This document shows positions 17,241 through 24,827 of a DNA stretch of 37,944 nucleotides, in pieces. Under the pieces are notes generated by a model. It did not search any database. It worked only from the letters and a program-made list of their open reading frames with translations, and was not told the origin of the DNA. The translations under genes and the position numbers were made by a program. The DNA is from Candidatus Solibacter usitatus (GTDB lineage: Bacteria > Acidobacteriota > Terriglobia > Bryobacterales > Bryobacteraceae). The DNA lies in assembly GCA_016191645.1 (NCBI GenBank), contig JACPVQ010000170.1, forward strand, positions 1 to 37,944, read 5' to 3'. The first letter of the stretch is position 1, and each line of letters begins with the position of its first letter.

Positions 17241-18209
17241 CTACAGCTTCAGAAGGAGTTTGCCCGTGCTCAGTCTCCCAGCCAAGTCGATGTGGGCTTG
17301 AGCGGCTTCCGCCAAGGGGTAGGATTTGTGGATGTGGACGCTGATAGCGCCGGAACCCACCCATCGCAGGACATCACCCGCCCGCCAAAGCAGTTCCTCT
17401 CTAGTGGCGCAATGGGTAGCCAGGGTCGGCCGGGTAAGGAAAAGGGAGCCCTTGGTGCTCAGCAGCAGCGGCTCGATGGCAGGGACGGCACCGGAGGCGT
17501 TTCCGAAGGTCACCATCATGCCGCGCGGTTTCAAGCAGCCGAGACTTTTGTGGAACGTGGCCTCGCCAACGGAATCGTAAACGACATCGACGCCTTTGCC
17601 GCCTGTGAGATTGCGTGTCTCGGCCTCAAAGTCCTGACTCTGATAAAGGATCACGTCGTCCGCGCCAACCGCCCTTGCGCGAGCAGCCTTTTCTTCATTG
17701 CCCACCGTGGTAATCACCCGCGCGCCGCGCAGTTTCGCCATTTGCACCAGCAGCGATCCGGTGCCGCCGGCGCCGGCGTGGATCAGCGCCGTGTGCTGTT
17801 TTTCCAGAGGAAAAGTCGAATGCGAGAGATAGTGCGCCGTCATCCCTTGCAGCATCACGGCGGCCGCCAGGTGGAACGGAACGTTGTCCGGAATTTTGAC
17901 CAGCGCGGCGGCTGGAACGGTGGCGTATTCGGCATACGATCCCCGCGCCATGGCGTAGGCAACGCGGTCGCCGGCCTGCACTTCGGTTACCCCGGGACCC
18001 ACCGCTTCCACTACTCCGGCTCCTTCCATGCCGGGCGTAAATGGAGTGGGAGCCTTATACAGTCCGGTGCGGAAATAGATGTCGATGAAATTGACGCCCG
18101 ACGTATCGATTTTGACCAGCGCGCTGCCCGGGCCGAGCGTCGAGAAATCGACGTTTTCATAGCGCAGTTTCTCCGGGCCGCCACATTCATGGACGACGAT
18201 TGCTTTCAT
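17241..18209 (-). CDS. qor: Zinc-independent NAD(P)H:quinone oxidoreductase (MDR family)
   Basis: A medium-chain dehydrogenase/reductase of 322 residues that reduces quinones or enones with NADPH. It has the N-terminal GroES-like domain (MKAIVVHECGGPE, SGVNFIDIYFRTGLY, PGMEGAGVVEAVGPGV) and a Rossmann domain with the nucleotide motif HAGAGGTGSLLVQ. The cysteine/histidine ligands of zinc-dependent relatives are not seen, consistent with the Qor branch. The ATG overlaps the stop of the upstream 181-residue gene (ATGA), showing translational coupling. The real substrate is unknown. Confidence 0.92.
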   Translation of the reverse strand: MKAIVVHECGGPEKLRYENVDFSTLGPGSALVKIDTSGVNFIDIYFRTGLYKAPTPFTPGMEGAGVVEAVGPGVTEVQAGDRVAYAMARGSYAEYATVPAAALVKIPDNVPFHLAAAVMLQGMTAHYLSHSTFPLEKQHTALIHAGAGGTGSLLVQMAKLRGARVITTVGNEEKAARARAVGADDVILYQSQDFEAETRNLTGGKGVDVVYDSVGEATFHKSLGCLKPRGMMVTFGNASGAVPAIEPLLLSTKGSLFLTRPTLATHCATREELLWRAGDVLRWVGSGAISVHIHKSYPLAEAAQAHIDLAGRLSTGKLLLKL

Positions 18210-18751
18210 GCACGAACCTTTCTACGCAGATGAACAAACGCCGCGTACAGCAGCAGATACGCCAGCGTGAAGGGACAGAGTAGCACGCGCGCGATGGTGG
18301 TCACGGCGTCGGCGCCGGTGAGTCCCATGCGGAATACGGCGAAGTGCAGCATGGTGCGCCAGTTGCTGTAATCGAACCAATAATAATCGCCGTTTTCGTT
18401 GAGGACGAAGACCTTCGCGGGGATCTTCCATGCCAGCCACCACTTCCATTTGTTCATGATGGGCTCGCCCGAACAGATGATGCCGGTGATGGCGTACTGG
18501 TTCGCGCACAGCTCCCGCGCCAGGCGGGCACGTGAAACGGGGTCGGGATAGTCCCAGACGCGGTAGACCTTGGCGCCGCCGGGAAGTCCCGCCGGTTCGC
18601 CGGCATAGCAGGTGACCAGATCGATTTCCAGCCTTTCGCCATAGATCGCGCGAATGCCCGGAATCAACCCGTCGAGCAGGCTGCGAGCGCCGCTTTCCAC
18701 GAGCAGAATCCGCGTAAAGTCGGGGATACGTTGGGAGAAGAAGAGGCGCAC
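18206..18751 (-). CDS. Conserved hypothetical protein with C-terminal membrane segment
   Basis: A 181-residue protein I do not recognise functionally. It begins MRLFFSQRIPDFTRILLVESG, has a Rossmann-like rhythm of hydrophobic strands (ILLVESG, IDLVTCYAG, ITGIICSGEP, KVFVLNENG) and ends with a hydrophobic segment (about residues 155-175) followed by HLRRKVRA, a positive-inside anchor. The middle is aromatic-rich (NKWKWWLAWK, GDYYWFDYSNW). The strand pattern resembles one half of a glycosyltransferase or a sugar-nucleotide-binding fold, but I see no catalytic motif. It is coupled to qor by a 4-base overlap and lies downstream of a glycosyltransferase and a kinase. Confidence 0.7.
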   Translation of the reverse strand: MRLFFSQRIPDFTRILLVESGARSLLDGLIPGIRAIYGERLEIDLVTCYAGEPAGLPGGAKVYRVWDYPDPVSRARLARELCANQYAITGIICSGEPIMNKWKWWLAWKIPAKVFVLNENGDYYWFDYSNWRTMLHFAVFRMGLTGADAVTTIARVLLCPFTLAYLLLYAAFVHLRRKVRA

Positions 18752-18779
18752 CGGATACTATTTTACGCCGGATAGTCCC

Positions 18780-19529
18780 TCAAAGCTTGGCTAGCGTCTC
18801 CGCACACGCGCAGGCGGATTCCCATTCCTCGCCATCCTCAAAACTCCACCACGCGGACAGGACCGCTTGCGCAACGCCCCACCCAACCATACGCTGTGGG
18901 TCAAACTGCAACTCTTCCCGTAGCACCGCAATTCGTCGACGCTGCACCTCGACGTTTGTGCAAAGGGTAGGATCCGGATTGCGCAGCAACGCGCCCACGT
19001 CATAAGCACGCTCCCCGGCGAGGCCCTTCGGATCGATCGCCACCCAAGGCCGTCTCTGCGCGGACAGGATATTGAAATGATGCAGGTCGCCGTGAAGCAG
19101 GACAGAGGGTTCGCTTGAGGAAAGCAGTTCCGCGAACAAAGTCTCCGCCGTTTCCACCAGCCGCTGGGGAAAAGGGCCCGTCCCGCCCTGAAACCGGTTG
19201 CGCAACGCTTTCATGCCGTCAGCCCAATCGCCGCTGGTGGCGAAAGAATGGCTCGATGGCAGCGGCCGCCAAAGCTCGCGCATCGTTTGAGCGGCGATGC
19301 GAGTTTCCATTTCGTCATTTCTTAACGAGGTCAACGGTTCCCCGGGCTGCAAGCGTTCCAACACGAGGAATCCGCGGTCCGCATCATAGTCGAGCACACG
19401 GACAGCCGCGCCGCCGCAGTACAAGCGCAGAGCGTCGATCTCCGATTTCATGTCACCGCCGGTTTTGAGAACAGCCTCTTCGCCGTTCGCGGTTCGGATG
19501 ACGGACACGCCGGCCTTAACTGAGGACAT
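18780..19529 (-). CDS. Aminoglycoside/hydroxyurea-type small-molecule kinase (APH fold)
   Basis: A 249-residue kinase of the streptomycin 6-phosphotransferase/hydroxyurea kinase type. The core is intact: AVLKTGG with the ATP-binding lysine, LVLERLQPGEPL, the catalytic loop LLHGDLHHFNIL (Asp and Asn present) and the metal loop VAIDPKGLAGERAYDVGALL. The N-lobe looks shorter than in most relatives, because the glycine-rich strand before AVLK is only about 18 residues from ATG 19529. The alternative start at 19589 only adds sequence that is the upstream gene read in another frame. It overlaps the glycosyltransferase stop by 14 bases. A physiological metabolite kinase is as likely as drug resistance. 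Confidence 0.75.
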   Translation of the reverse strand: MSSVKAGVSVIRTANGEEAVLKTGGDMKSEIDALRLYCGGAAVRVLDYDADRGFLVLERLQPGEPLTSLRNDEMETRIAAQTMRELWRPLPSSHSFATSGDWADGMKALRNRFQGGTGPFPQRLVETAETLFAELLSSSEPSVLLHGDLHHFNILSAQRRPWVAIDPKGLAGERAYDVGALLRNPDPTLCTNVEVQRRRIAVLREELQFDPQRMVGWGVAQAVLSAWWSFEDGEEWESACACAETLAKL

Positions 19530-20601
19530 CGAACACCATGCGGCCCACGCGATCAGGCGCGTGATACAGCGCGACGTGGGAGCGTCCATTTTCGCCGATC
19601 CGCGTGGCCCAATCGCGGTTTTCGTGGAGCAGAGTCATCCATTGAGCAAGATGCTCTTCTTCGGCGTGTCCCGGCAGAATGCGGATGCATGCGCTTTCCG
19701 GAAACCCGCCATACTCATCGCCGGCGGTAACCAGAACGGGCTTTCCTAAAGCCATCAGGCGCATGCCGATTCCAGAGGTTTCGCCGCAGCTTGGGTAGCG
19801 AAGATTGATACAGACATCGGCGGCGGAGGCATAGGTCCAGAAATCGCCTTCGCTGAGGTGACCGGCGCGGAGGATGCCAGGCGTGTCCAACAGCTGTTCG
19901 AGAGCCGCCGCGTATGGGGCGGAAACGGATTCCCCGGCGATGAGCAGGCGGACATGTGGCGCGAGCGCATGGACTCGCGCGAAGGCTCTTACAACGCCGG
20001 CGATGCGCTTCGATTCGCGCAAGTGGCCGAACACGGCAAATAGCGTAGAGCCCGCGGCGATCCCCAACGATTGCCGCAGCCGCGTTACAGCTTGAGCATG
20101 CGCGGGGCGAATTCGCGGCAGCAGGTGCGGAATGACATGCAGTTTGCCCGCCGCGCCTTCGTTTGTGGCGATGCGCGCGGCGGCCGCGTTGTGCACAATC
20201 ACGGCGCGCGAACGGGAAATCACGGTCCGCAGAAGCGGGTATTCGAAGTAACGCGGATCGGATGCGGAATGGGCGCGGCCGCGCCAAAGCATCGCCGCGT
20301 AGTCTTCGAACCAAGTGCCATACTGCTTGACAAATTCCGATACGTAGCGCGCTTCGTTCAACGCGCCCAGGTGATAGTGGTGAAGATTGGCGTCGTGCAG
20401 CAGGATGACGCCGGGCTCGGCAAGGGCGCGCTGAAAGATGACGTGATGCATCTGATTGTTCCCCAATTGGTAGAGCGCGGTGTCTCCACCGCCGTTGGGA
20501 ACGGGCTCGCAGTGCTGGCGCAGGGCAGCCAGCAGATCCGCGGCGTAATCGGCGACGCCGCTGCGGACGGGCGGAAGGGGAGCGTAGTAGCCGACCTTCA
20601 T
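19516..20601 (-). CDS. Glycosyltransferase, GT-B fold (GT4-like)
   Basis: A 361-residue glycosyltransferase. The N-terminal motif MKVGYYAPLPPVRSGVADYA is typical of group 1 transferases, with VILLHDANLHHYHLGAL in the acceptor domain. The C-terminal donor domain contains LFAVFGHLRESKRI, LLIAGES, LSEGDFWTYASAADVCINLR and GETSGIGMRLMALGKPVLVT, where the E..G..... A.G.P pattern binds the nucleotide sugar. Acceptor and donor sugars are unknown. ATG 20601 overlaps the yggS stop by ATGA, so the two are coupled; longer upstream readings are yggS in another frame. Confidence 0.9.
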   Translation of the reverse strand: MKVGYYAPLPPVRSGVADYAADLLAALRQHCEPVPNGGGDTALYQLGNNQMHHVIFQRALAEPGVILLHDANLHHYHLGALNEARYVSEFVKQYGTWFEDYAAMLWRGRAHSASDPRYFEYPLLRTVISRSRAVIVHNAAAARIATNEGAAGKLHVIPHLLPRIRPAHAQAVTRLRQSLGIAAGSTLFAVFGHLRESKRIAGVVRAFARVHALAPHVRLLIAGESVSAPYAAALEQLLDTPGILRAGHLSEGDFWTYASAADVCINLRYPSCGETSGIGMRLMALGKPVLVTAGDEYGGFPESACIRILPGHAEEEHLAQWMTLLHENRDWATRIGENGRSHVALYHAPDRVGRMVFDVLS

Positions 20602-21275
20602 GGGTCCGTTTTCTTCACGCGGCGTCCGAAGAGCGCTGTGCCGACGCGGATGCAAGTGGAGCCCTCCTCGATCGCCGTTTCGAAATCGTGGGACATGCCC
20701 ATCGACAGTTGTTGTAGGCCGTGCGGCTTGGCAAGCGCCGCCAGTTGGCGGAAGTAAGGCCGCGCGGCTTCGGAATCGTCCGACCACGGAGGCATGGTCA
20801 TCAGTCCCGTCAGCCGCAGATTGGCGCACTCTCGCACGGCATCCAGCAGTGCCGGAAGCTCCGCCGGTGCAGCGCCGGCCTTGGCGTCTTCGGCGGAAAG
20901 TTTAACCTCGATCATGATGTCGAGTGGGCCGCCCGCTTCATTGAGGCGGCGGGCGAGTTTGCCCGAATCGACGGTCTGGATCACCTGGAAAAGCTCGGCC
21001 GCGCGGCGCGCCTTGTTCGATTGCAAATGGCCGATCAGGTGAAAACGGGCGCCGCTGAGATGGCTCACCGCCGGGTGTTTCCCTTCGAACTCCTGCACGT
21101 AGTTTTCGCCGAACTCGCGCAGGCCCAAATGGTAAGCGTCCAGAATCGACTGCGCCGGGAAGACTTTCGTCACGGCCAGAAGGGTGATCTCCTCGCGGCG
21201 GCGTCCCGTCCGCGCCAGGACCTTCTCCAGCCGGTCGTTCACAATTTCCAATCTTTCCGCTAAGACTCGCTCCAT
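20598..21275 (-). CDS. yggS: YggS family pyridoxal phosphate homeostasis protein
   Basis: A 225-residue single-domain PLP-binding barrel protein that keeps free PLP and amino/keto acid pools balanced in the cytoplasm. The PLP lysine lies in LLAVTKVFPA (about residue 37). Other conserved pieces are LREFGENYVQE, FHLIGHLQSNKAR, QTVDSGKLA, LTGLMTMPPW, LSMGMSHDFETAIEEGST and VRVGTALFGR-like IRVGTALFG. It is the first gene of the long minus-strand run and is divergent from the PD-(D/E)XK-like gene across 26 bases. Confidence 0.97.
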   Translation of the reverse strand: MERVLAERLEIVNDRLEKVLARTGRRREEITLLAVTKVFPAQSILDAYHLGLREFGENYVQEFEGKHPAVSHLSGARFHLIGHLQSNKARRAAELFQVIQTVDSGKLARRLNEAGGPLDIMIEVKLSAEDAKAGAAPAELPALLDAVRECANLRLTGLMTMPPWSDDSEAARPYFRQLAALAKPHGLQQLSMGMSHDFETAIEEGSTCIRVGTALFGRRVKKTDP

Positions 21276-21301
21276 TTCTACCGATTCTACAAGAGAGGGT
21301 T

Positions 21302-22543
21302 ATGTCAGCACCTGCCGCAGCGGTGATTCCGGGGGTTGTTTTAGAACAGGCCGTTCGGCGATTTGCCGCCTCCTGCCGCTGTCCTCAGCTTTTGGAACCC
21401 GGAGACCCCGTCTTCACATTGCAAGACACCTGTTGGAGTGTCGCCGCCGATGGCAATCGGGCACGGATTGAAGCGTGGGACCGCGATCATTTTCTCAACC
21501 GTCGTATCCGCGGCATCCGGTCGCAATCCTCCAACCGCATGGAACTGATCACAGAGCGCTTCGGGGGCAGGACAGGCGTGCTGCATTTGTACGACGCTTT
21601 CCGGGCCTCCAATCAAGGGGTGGCAAGCAAGGGCCGCCGCCTGGTGTTCGGATCGCTGCTCAGAACCATGCTGGCCAGGCGTTTTCCCGGCTGGCGAACC
21701 GAACATTTCAGCACAGAGGCGAACCTGGAACAAAGCCTGGGCCCGGCCTATCCACGGGCACTGGTTTGCAGAGGGAAACAGGCTTGGGCGGTAATTGCCA
21801 GTCCCCCAACCTCCGGTGCGGACGGCGTGCTGGCAGCGGGGCTCGTCTGGCTGGACTATCTGCGAAAGCACAGATGCGACCTGATCATGCAGGGGTTGCA
21901 GGTGTTTCTTCCGCAAGGAAGCGAAGGCGACACCTGCCTTCGCATCGCCTGTCTCGACGCCAAGGCTGCCCGCTACCATGTCTTGACCTATACAAAAGAC
22001 GGCGCGGCCGAAGAATGCGACGCCGCCGATCACGGCAACATCAAAACGCGCCTTTCGCTGCCCGCCACAAGCACCGGCAGAATCGCCACTGGCCCGGAAG
22101 AAAGCCTGGAAGCCCGGCTTCGCGCGGCCATACAGTCCTTAGACCCCCGGCTACAATCCTCTCCCGTCTACGGACAGGTGCCCGCATTCGCCGGAACGGG
22201 GCGCGGAATCCTGGACCTTCTCGGCGTCGATCATTGGGGCCGCCTCACGGTGATCGAATTGAAAGCCACCGAATCGATGAACCTGCCGTTGCAGGCACTC
22301 GACTATTGGCTGCGCGTGAAGTGGCACCTGGAGCGCGGCGATTTCCAACGCCACGGTTACTTCCCTGGCATTGCTTTGTCCAGCGAACCTCCCCGCCTGC
22401 TATTGGCCGCTCCGGCGTTGCGGTTTCATCCGACAACGGAGCGCCTGGTGCGCTTCTTTCATCCCGATATCGAAGTGGAACAGATCGGACTCTCCGATCA
22501 CGGCAGTATTGCGCCGCGTGTTCTTTTCCGTCAGGGACGCTAG
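21302..22543 (+). CDS. Uncharacterised protein with C-terminal PD-(D/E)XK nuclease-like motif
   Basis: A 413-residue protein of unknown function. Residues 1 to about 270 match no family I know. The region around 300-325 reads GRGILDLLGVDHWGRLTVIE followed by LKATE, giving D305, then E319-L-K321 after a beta hairpin, the D...ExK arrangement of PD-(D/E)XK nucleases (NucS/endonuclease-like). The following ALDYWLRVKWHLERG fits the helix after the catalytic strand. It might cut or bind nucleic acid, but inactive relatives exist. AGAGGG lies just before ATG 21302. It is divergent from yggS and followed by the acyltransferase after 12 bases. Confidence 0.7.
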   Translation: MSAPAAAVIPGVVLEQAVRRFAASCRCPQLLEPGDPVFTLQDTCWSVAADGNRARIEAWDRDHFLNRRIRGIRSQSSNRMELITERFGGRTGVLHLYDAFRASNQGVASKGRRLVFGSLLRTMLARRFPGWRTEHFSTEANLEQSLGPAYPRALVCRGKQAWAVIASPPTSGADGVLAAGLVWLDYLRKHRCDLIMQGLQVFLPQGSEGDTCLRIACLDAKAARYHVLTYTKDGAAEECDAADHGNIKTRLSLPATSTGRIATGPEESLEARLRAAIQSLDPRLQSSPVYGQVPAFAGTGRGILDLLGVDHWGRLTVIELKATESMNLPLQALDYWLRVKWHLERGDFQRHGYFPGIALSSEPPRLLLAAPALRFHPTTERLVRFFHPDIEVEQIGLSDHGSIAPRVLFRQGR

Positions 22544-22555
22544 AATGAATCTCTG

Positions 22556-23467
22556 TTGCCACACCATCGTTCCCGTGCGCGCACACTTGCCGAATATGCA
22601 CTGGCGCGCGCATTCTGTCTGGTTCTGAACACGGCGCCCATGCCGGTTGCGATGGGGATTGCGCGCATTGCCACGCGGCTGTTGGACAGGTTCCAACCGA
22701 GGCTTCGCCGCGCCGCGCTCGCCAATCTCGCATTCGCCATGCCGGAGTTGGACGCAACGGCGCGCGGGACTCTAATTGATGGCGTTTTCCTTTCCATCGC
22801 ACGGGTACTTGTCTATTTGAGCCGCTTCGGACGGCTTGCGGGGAATCCTGCAAACATAGGGAAGATCATCCGCTACGAAGGGTACGAATACTTCGAACAA
22901 GCTCTAAAACAAGGTAAAGGCGTTTTGTTTTATACCGCTCATCTCGGCAATTGGGAATTGAGCGCCTTCGCCCACGCCCTCCTGAGCCGGCCGATGCATG
23001 TTGTGGTGCGGCCGCTGGACAATCCACTCATTGATGGCATGGTCGCCAGGCTGCGCGGACTATCGGGAAACTTCGTCATTGGCAAAAAAGAGTTTGCCCG
23101 CGGCATCCTGAAGGCCCTCGCGGCGAACGAAGCCGTAGGCATCCTGGCGGATCAGAACGCCGGCCTCAACGACGGAGAATTCGTTCAGTTTTTCGGAAAG
23201 GCGGCCTGCGCGCAGACCGGATTCGCAAAGATCGCCGCGCATTCGGGAGCGGCTGTCATTCCGGGTTTCGCCATCTGGTCGGCGGCGGAAGGACGTTACA
23301 TCCTGCGTTTTTATCCGCCTGTTGCGATGACCGGCGACGCGCATCGCGACACGCAGCGCCTGCACGAAGTTCTGGAAGCTGTGATTCGCGCATACCCGGA
23401 CCAGTGGCTGTGGATTCACCGCCGCTGGAAAACCCGGCCGCCCGGCGAAGCCCCGCTCTACGATTAA
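22556..23467 (+). CDS. Lysophospholipid/lipid A acyltransferase, LpxL/HtrB family
   Basis: A 303-residue inner-membrane acyltransferase of the LpxL/HtrB type (PF03279), which adds secondary acyl chains to lipid A or related lipids. The HX4E catalytic motif is HLGNWE at 129-134, followed by VVVRPLDNPLID, GILADQNAG (the conserved D-Q block) and the C-terminal PDQWLWIHRRWKTRP. An N-terminal hydrophobic stretch (about 16-38) is the likely anchor. The start is TTG 22556; the residues after it match the usual basic N-terminus, although no strong ribosome-binding site is seen. It is followed immediately by the repeat element copy B. Confidence 0.9.
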   Translation: MPHHRSRARTLAEYALARAFCLVLNTAPMPVAMGIARIATRLLDRFQPRLRRAALANLAFAMPELDATARGTLIDGVFLSIARVLVYLSRFGRLAGNPANIGKIIRYEGYEYFEQALKQGKGVLFYTAHLGNWELSAFAHALLSRPMHVVVRPLDNPLIDGMVARLRGLSGNFVIGKKEFARGILKALAANEAVGILADQNAGLNDGEFVQFFGKAACAQTGFAKIAAHSGAAVIPGFAIWSAAEGRYILRFYPPVAMTGDAHRDTQRLHEVLEAVIRAYPDQWLWIHRRWKTRPPGEAPLYD

Positions 23468-23480
23468 AGCTGTGCTGCTC

Positions 23481-23535
23481 GGTGGGGCGGGTCTCCAGAC
23501 CTGCGAGGCGATCTCCAGATCGCCTCTGCCGGCAG
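23481..23535 (+). repeat. Dispersed palindromic element, copy B (55-base core)
   Basis: It starts GGTGGGGCGG and ends CTGCCGGCAG, with GGTCT/AGACC and a perfect 10-base stem GAGGCGATCT/AGATCGCCTC, both with CC loops. It aligns without gaps to copy A (12551-12605, minus strand) at 50 of 55 positions. Stem pair 28/43 is G-C here and T-A in copy A, a compensating change. It sits between the acyltransferase stop and the DUF3500 start. Confidence 0.78.
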
Positions 23536-23558
23536 AAACCGAACTTCGGAAGACGGCT

Positions 23559-23580
23559 GCGGATCTGGAGATCCGCCCCA
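23559..23580. repeat. Right-hand hairpin closing the composite repeat
   Basis: GCGGATCT, GG, AGATCCGC is a perfect 8-base stem and is followed by CCCCA. The tail CCGCCCCA is the inverse of the TGGGGCGG that opens copy B, so 23473-23588 is a composite unit with inverted ends. The hairpin has the same GG/CC two-base loop as the others. Confidence 0.6.
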
Positions 23581-23600
23581 CACAGCACACAACATGGGAA

Positions 23601-23607
23601 AAGGAGG
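23601..23607 (+). promoter_or_regulatory. Strong Shine-Dalgarno that fixes a TTG start
   Basis: AAGGAGG lies 8 bases before an in-frame TTG at 23616. The in-frame ATG at 23640 is too far from it. This argues that the DUF3500 gene starts at TTG 23616. A TATACT sequence at 23620-23625 could be read as a -10 box but then would leave the ATG nearly leaderless. Confidence 0.6.
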
Positions 23608-23615
23608 AATACGGA

Positions 23616-24827
23616 TTGGATTATACTGGGTCCAATACCATGCGAACCCGACTCTTCTGCGCAACCATCTTCGTCTGCCTGCTGGGACTGGCTTTCCAAC
23701 GCCCGGGCGGACGCGATTTCCGGAAAATGTCCATCGATGCCGAAACGCGCGGCTTGGCTGATGCGTTCAAGGGCGTCACCGCCAGCGGCACTGTGCAGCC
23801 AGGGCTGTTCTCCATCCGCTCGACGGGCGTGACCACGGAACCGGTTCGCAAATCGGCGGAACTTTTTCTGGCCGCGCTCACCGCGGAGCAACGCGCCAAA
23901 ACGATGTTCCCCGTGGACGATCCGGAGTGGCGCAAGTGGATGAACCAGCATTTTTACATTCGCCAGGGCGTCAGTTTTCTGGAAATGAGCGAGAAGCAGC
24001 GCGAGGCGGCGTTTGGAATGCTGCGCGCCTCATTGAGCGCGCGCGGCCTCAAGCTGACTCGGGATATCATGCGCCTCAACGAAACGCTGGGCGAACTCAA
24101 CAACAACGATTTTGAGCAGTACGGCGAGTGGCGCTATCACATCACCGTGATGGGCAAGCCTTCGGCGAAGGAGCCGTGGGGCTGGCAGATCGACGGCCAT
24201 CACGCCATCATCAACTACTTCGTGCTGGGCGATCAGGTGGTCATGTCGCCGTTCTTCACCGGTTCGGAGCCGGTGATTGCCACGTCCGGAAAATACAAGG
24301 GCACGGTCATCCTTCAGGACGAAATGAAAAAAGGGCTGGCACTGGTTCGCGCCCTCGATGACGCACAGCGCAAGCAGGCCATTATCCAGGTTTCCAAAAC
24401 CGGCAACAACAACGTCGGCGAGGCGTTCAAGGATAATGTCGTGCTCGATTATACCGGCGTTCCAGCGTCCACCATGAACGCCCGGCAGAAAGAACTTCTC
24501 CTCGACCTTGCCGCGCAGTACGTGGGCAACATGGACGCGGGCCACGCCAAAATCAAAATGGAAGAGATCCGCAAGCACATCGACAAGACTCACTTCGCCT
24601 GGATCGGCGGCACGGAAGAGAAGAGCGTTTTTTATTACCGCATCCACAGCCCCGTCGTGTTGATTGAGTTCGATCATCAGTCGCCCGTGGGAATCCGGCA
24701 TCTGGTAGCCGACAAGACGTCCCCGTTTCAGGAACATATCCACACGGTTGTGCGCACACCCAATGGCAACGATTACGGGAAGGATTTGCTACGGCAGCAT
24801 TACGCCATGCATCCGCACAGCAACTAA
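23616..24827 (+). CDS. DUF3500 family exported protein
   Basis: A 403-residue protein of the DUF3500 family, function unknown. The signal-type N-terminus contains RTRLFCATIFVCLLGLAFQ. Family-like features are EWRYHITVMGKPS, WGWQIDGHHAIINYFVLG, a run of charged helices in the middle, and the C-terminal FAWIGGTEEKSVFYYRIHSP followed by LIEFDHQSP. The GWQIDGHH and EFDHQ blocks place histidines and acidic residues together and may form a metal or substrate site. It is followed with no gap by the GT2 gene (TAA then ATG), so both are probably co-transcribed. An upstream extension in the same frame only translates the palindromic repeat. Confidence 0.85.
   Translation: MDYTGSNTMRTRLFCATIFVCLLGLAFQRPGGRDFRKMSIDAETRGLADAFKGVTASGTVQPGLFSIRSTGVTTEPVRKSAELFLAALTAEQRAKTMFPVDDPEWRKWMNQHFYIRQGVSFLEMSEKQREAAFGMLRASLSARGLKLTRDIMRLNETLGELNNNDFEQYGEWRYHITVMGKPSAKEPWGWQIDGHHAIINYFVLGDQVVMSPFFTGSEPVIATSGKYKGTVILQDEMKKGLALVRALDDAQRKQAIIQVSKTGNNNVGEAFKDNVVLDYTGVPASTMNARQKELLLDLAAQYVGNMDAGHAKIKMEEIRKHIDKTHFAWIGGTEEKSVFYYRIHSPVVLIEFDHQSPVGIRHLVADKTSPFQEHIHTVVRTPNGNDYGKDLLRQHYAMHPHSN

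Noticed and set aside
18780-19529. Calling the APH-fold kinase a streptomycin resistance gene
   Set aside because: Fold and motifs do not show drug specificity, and the operon context is housekeeping-like.
23472-23615. N-terminal extension of the DUF3500 gene reading GGAGLQTCEAISRSPLPAE
   Set aside because: It is a translation of the palindromic repeat. The AAGGAGG at 23601-23607 places the start at 23616.
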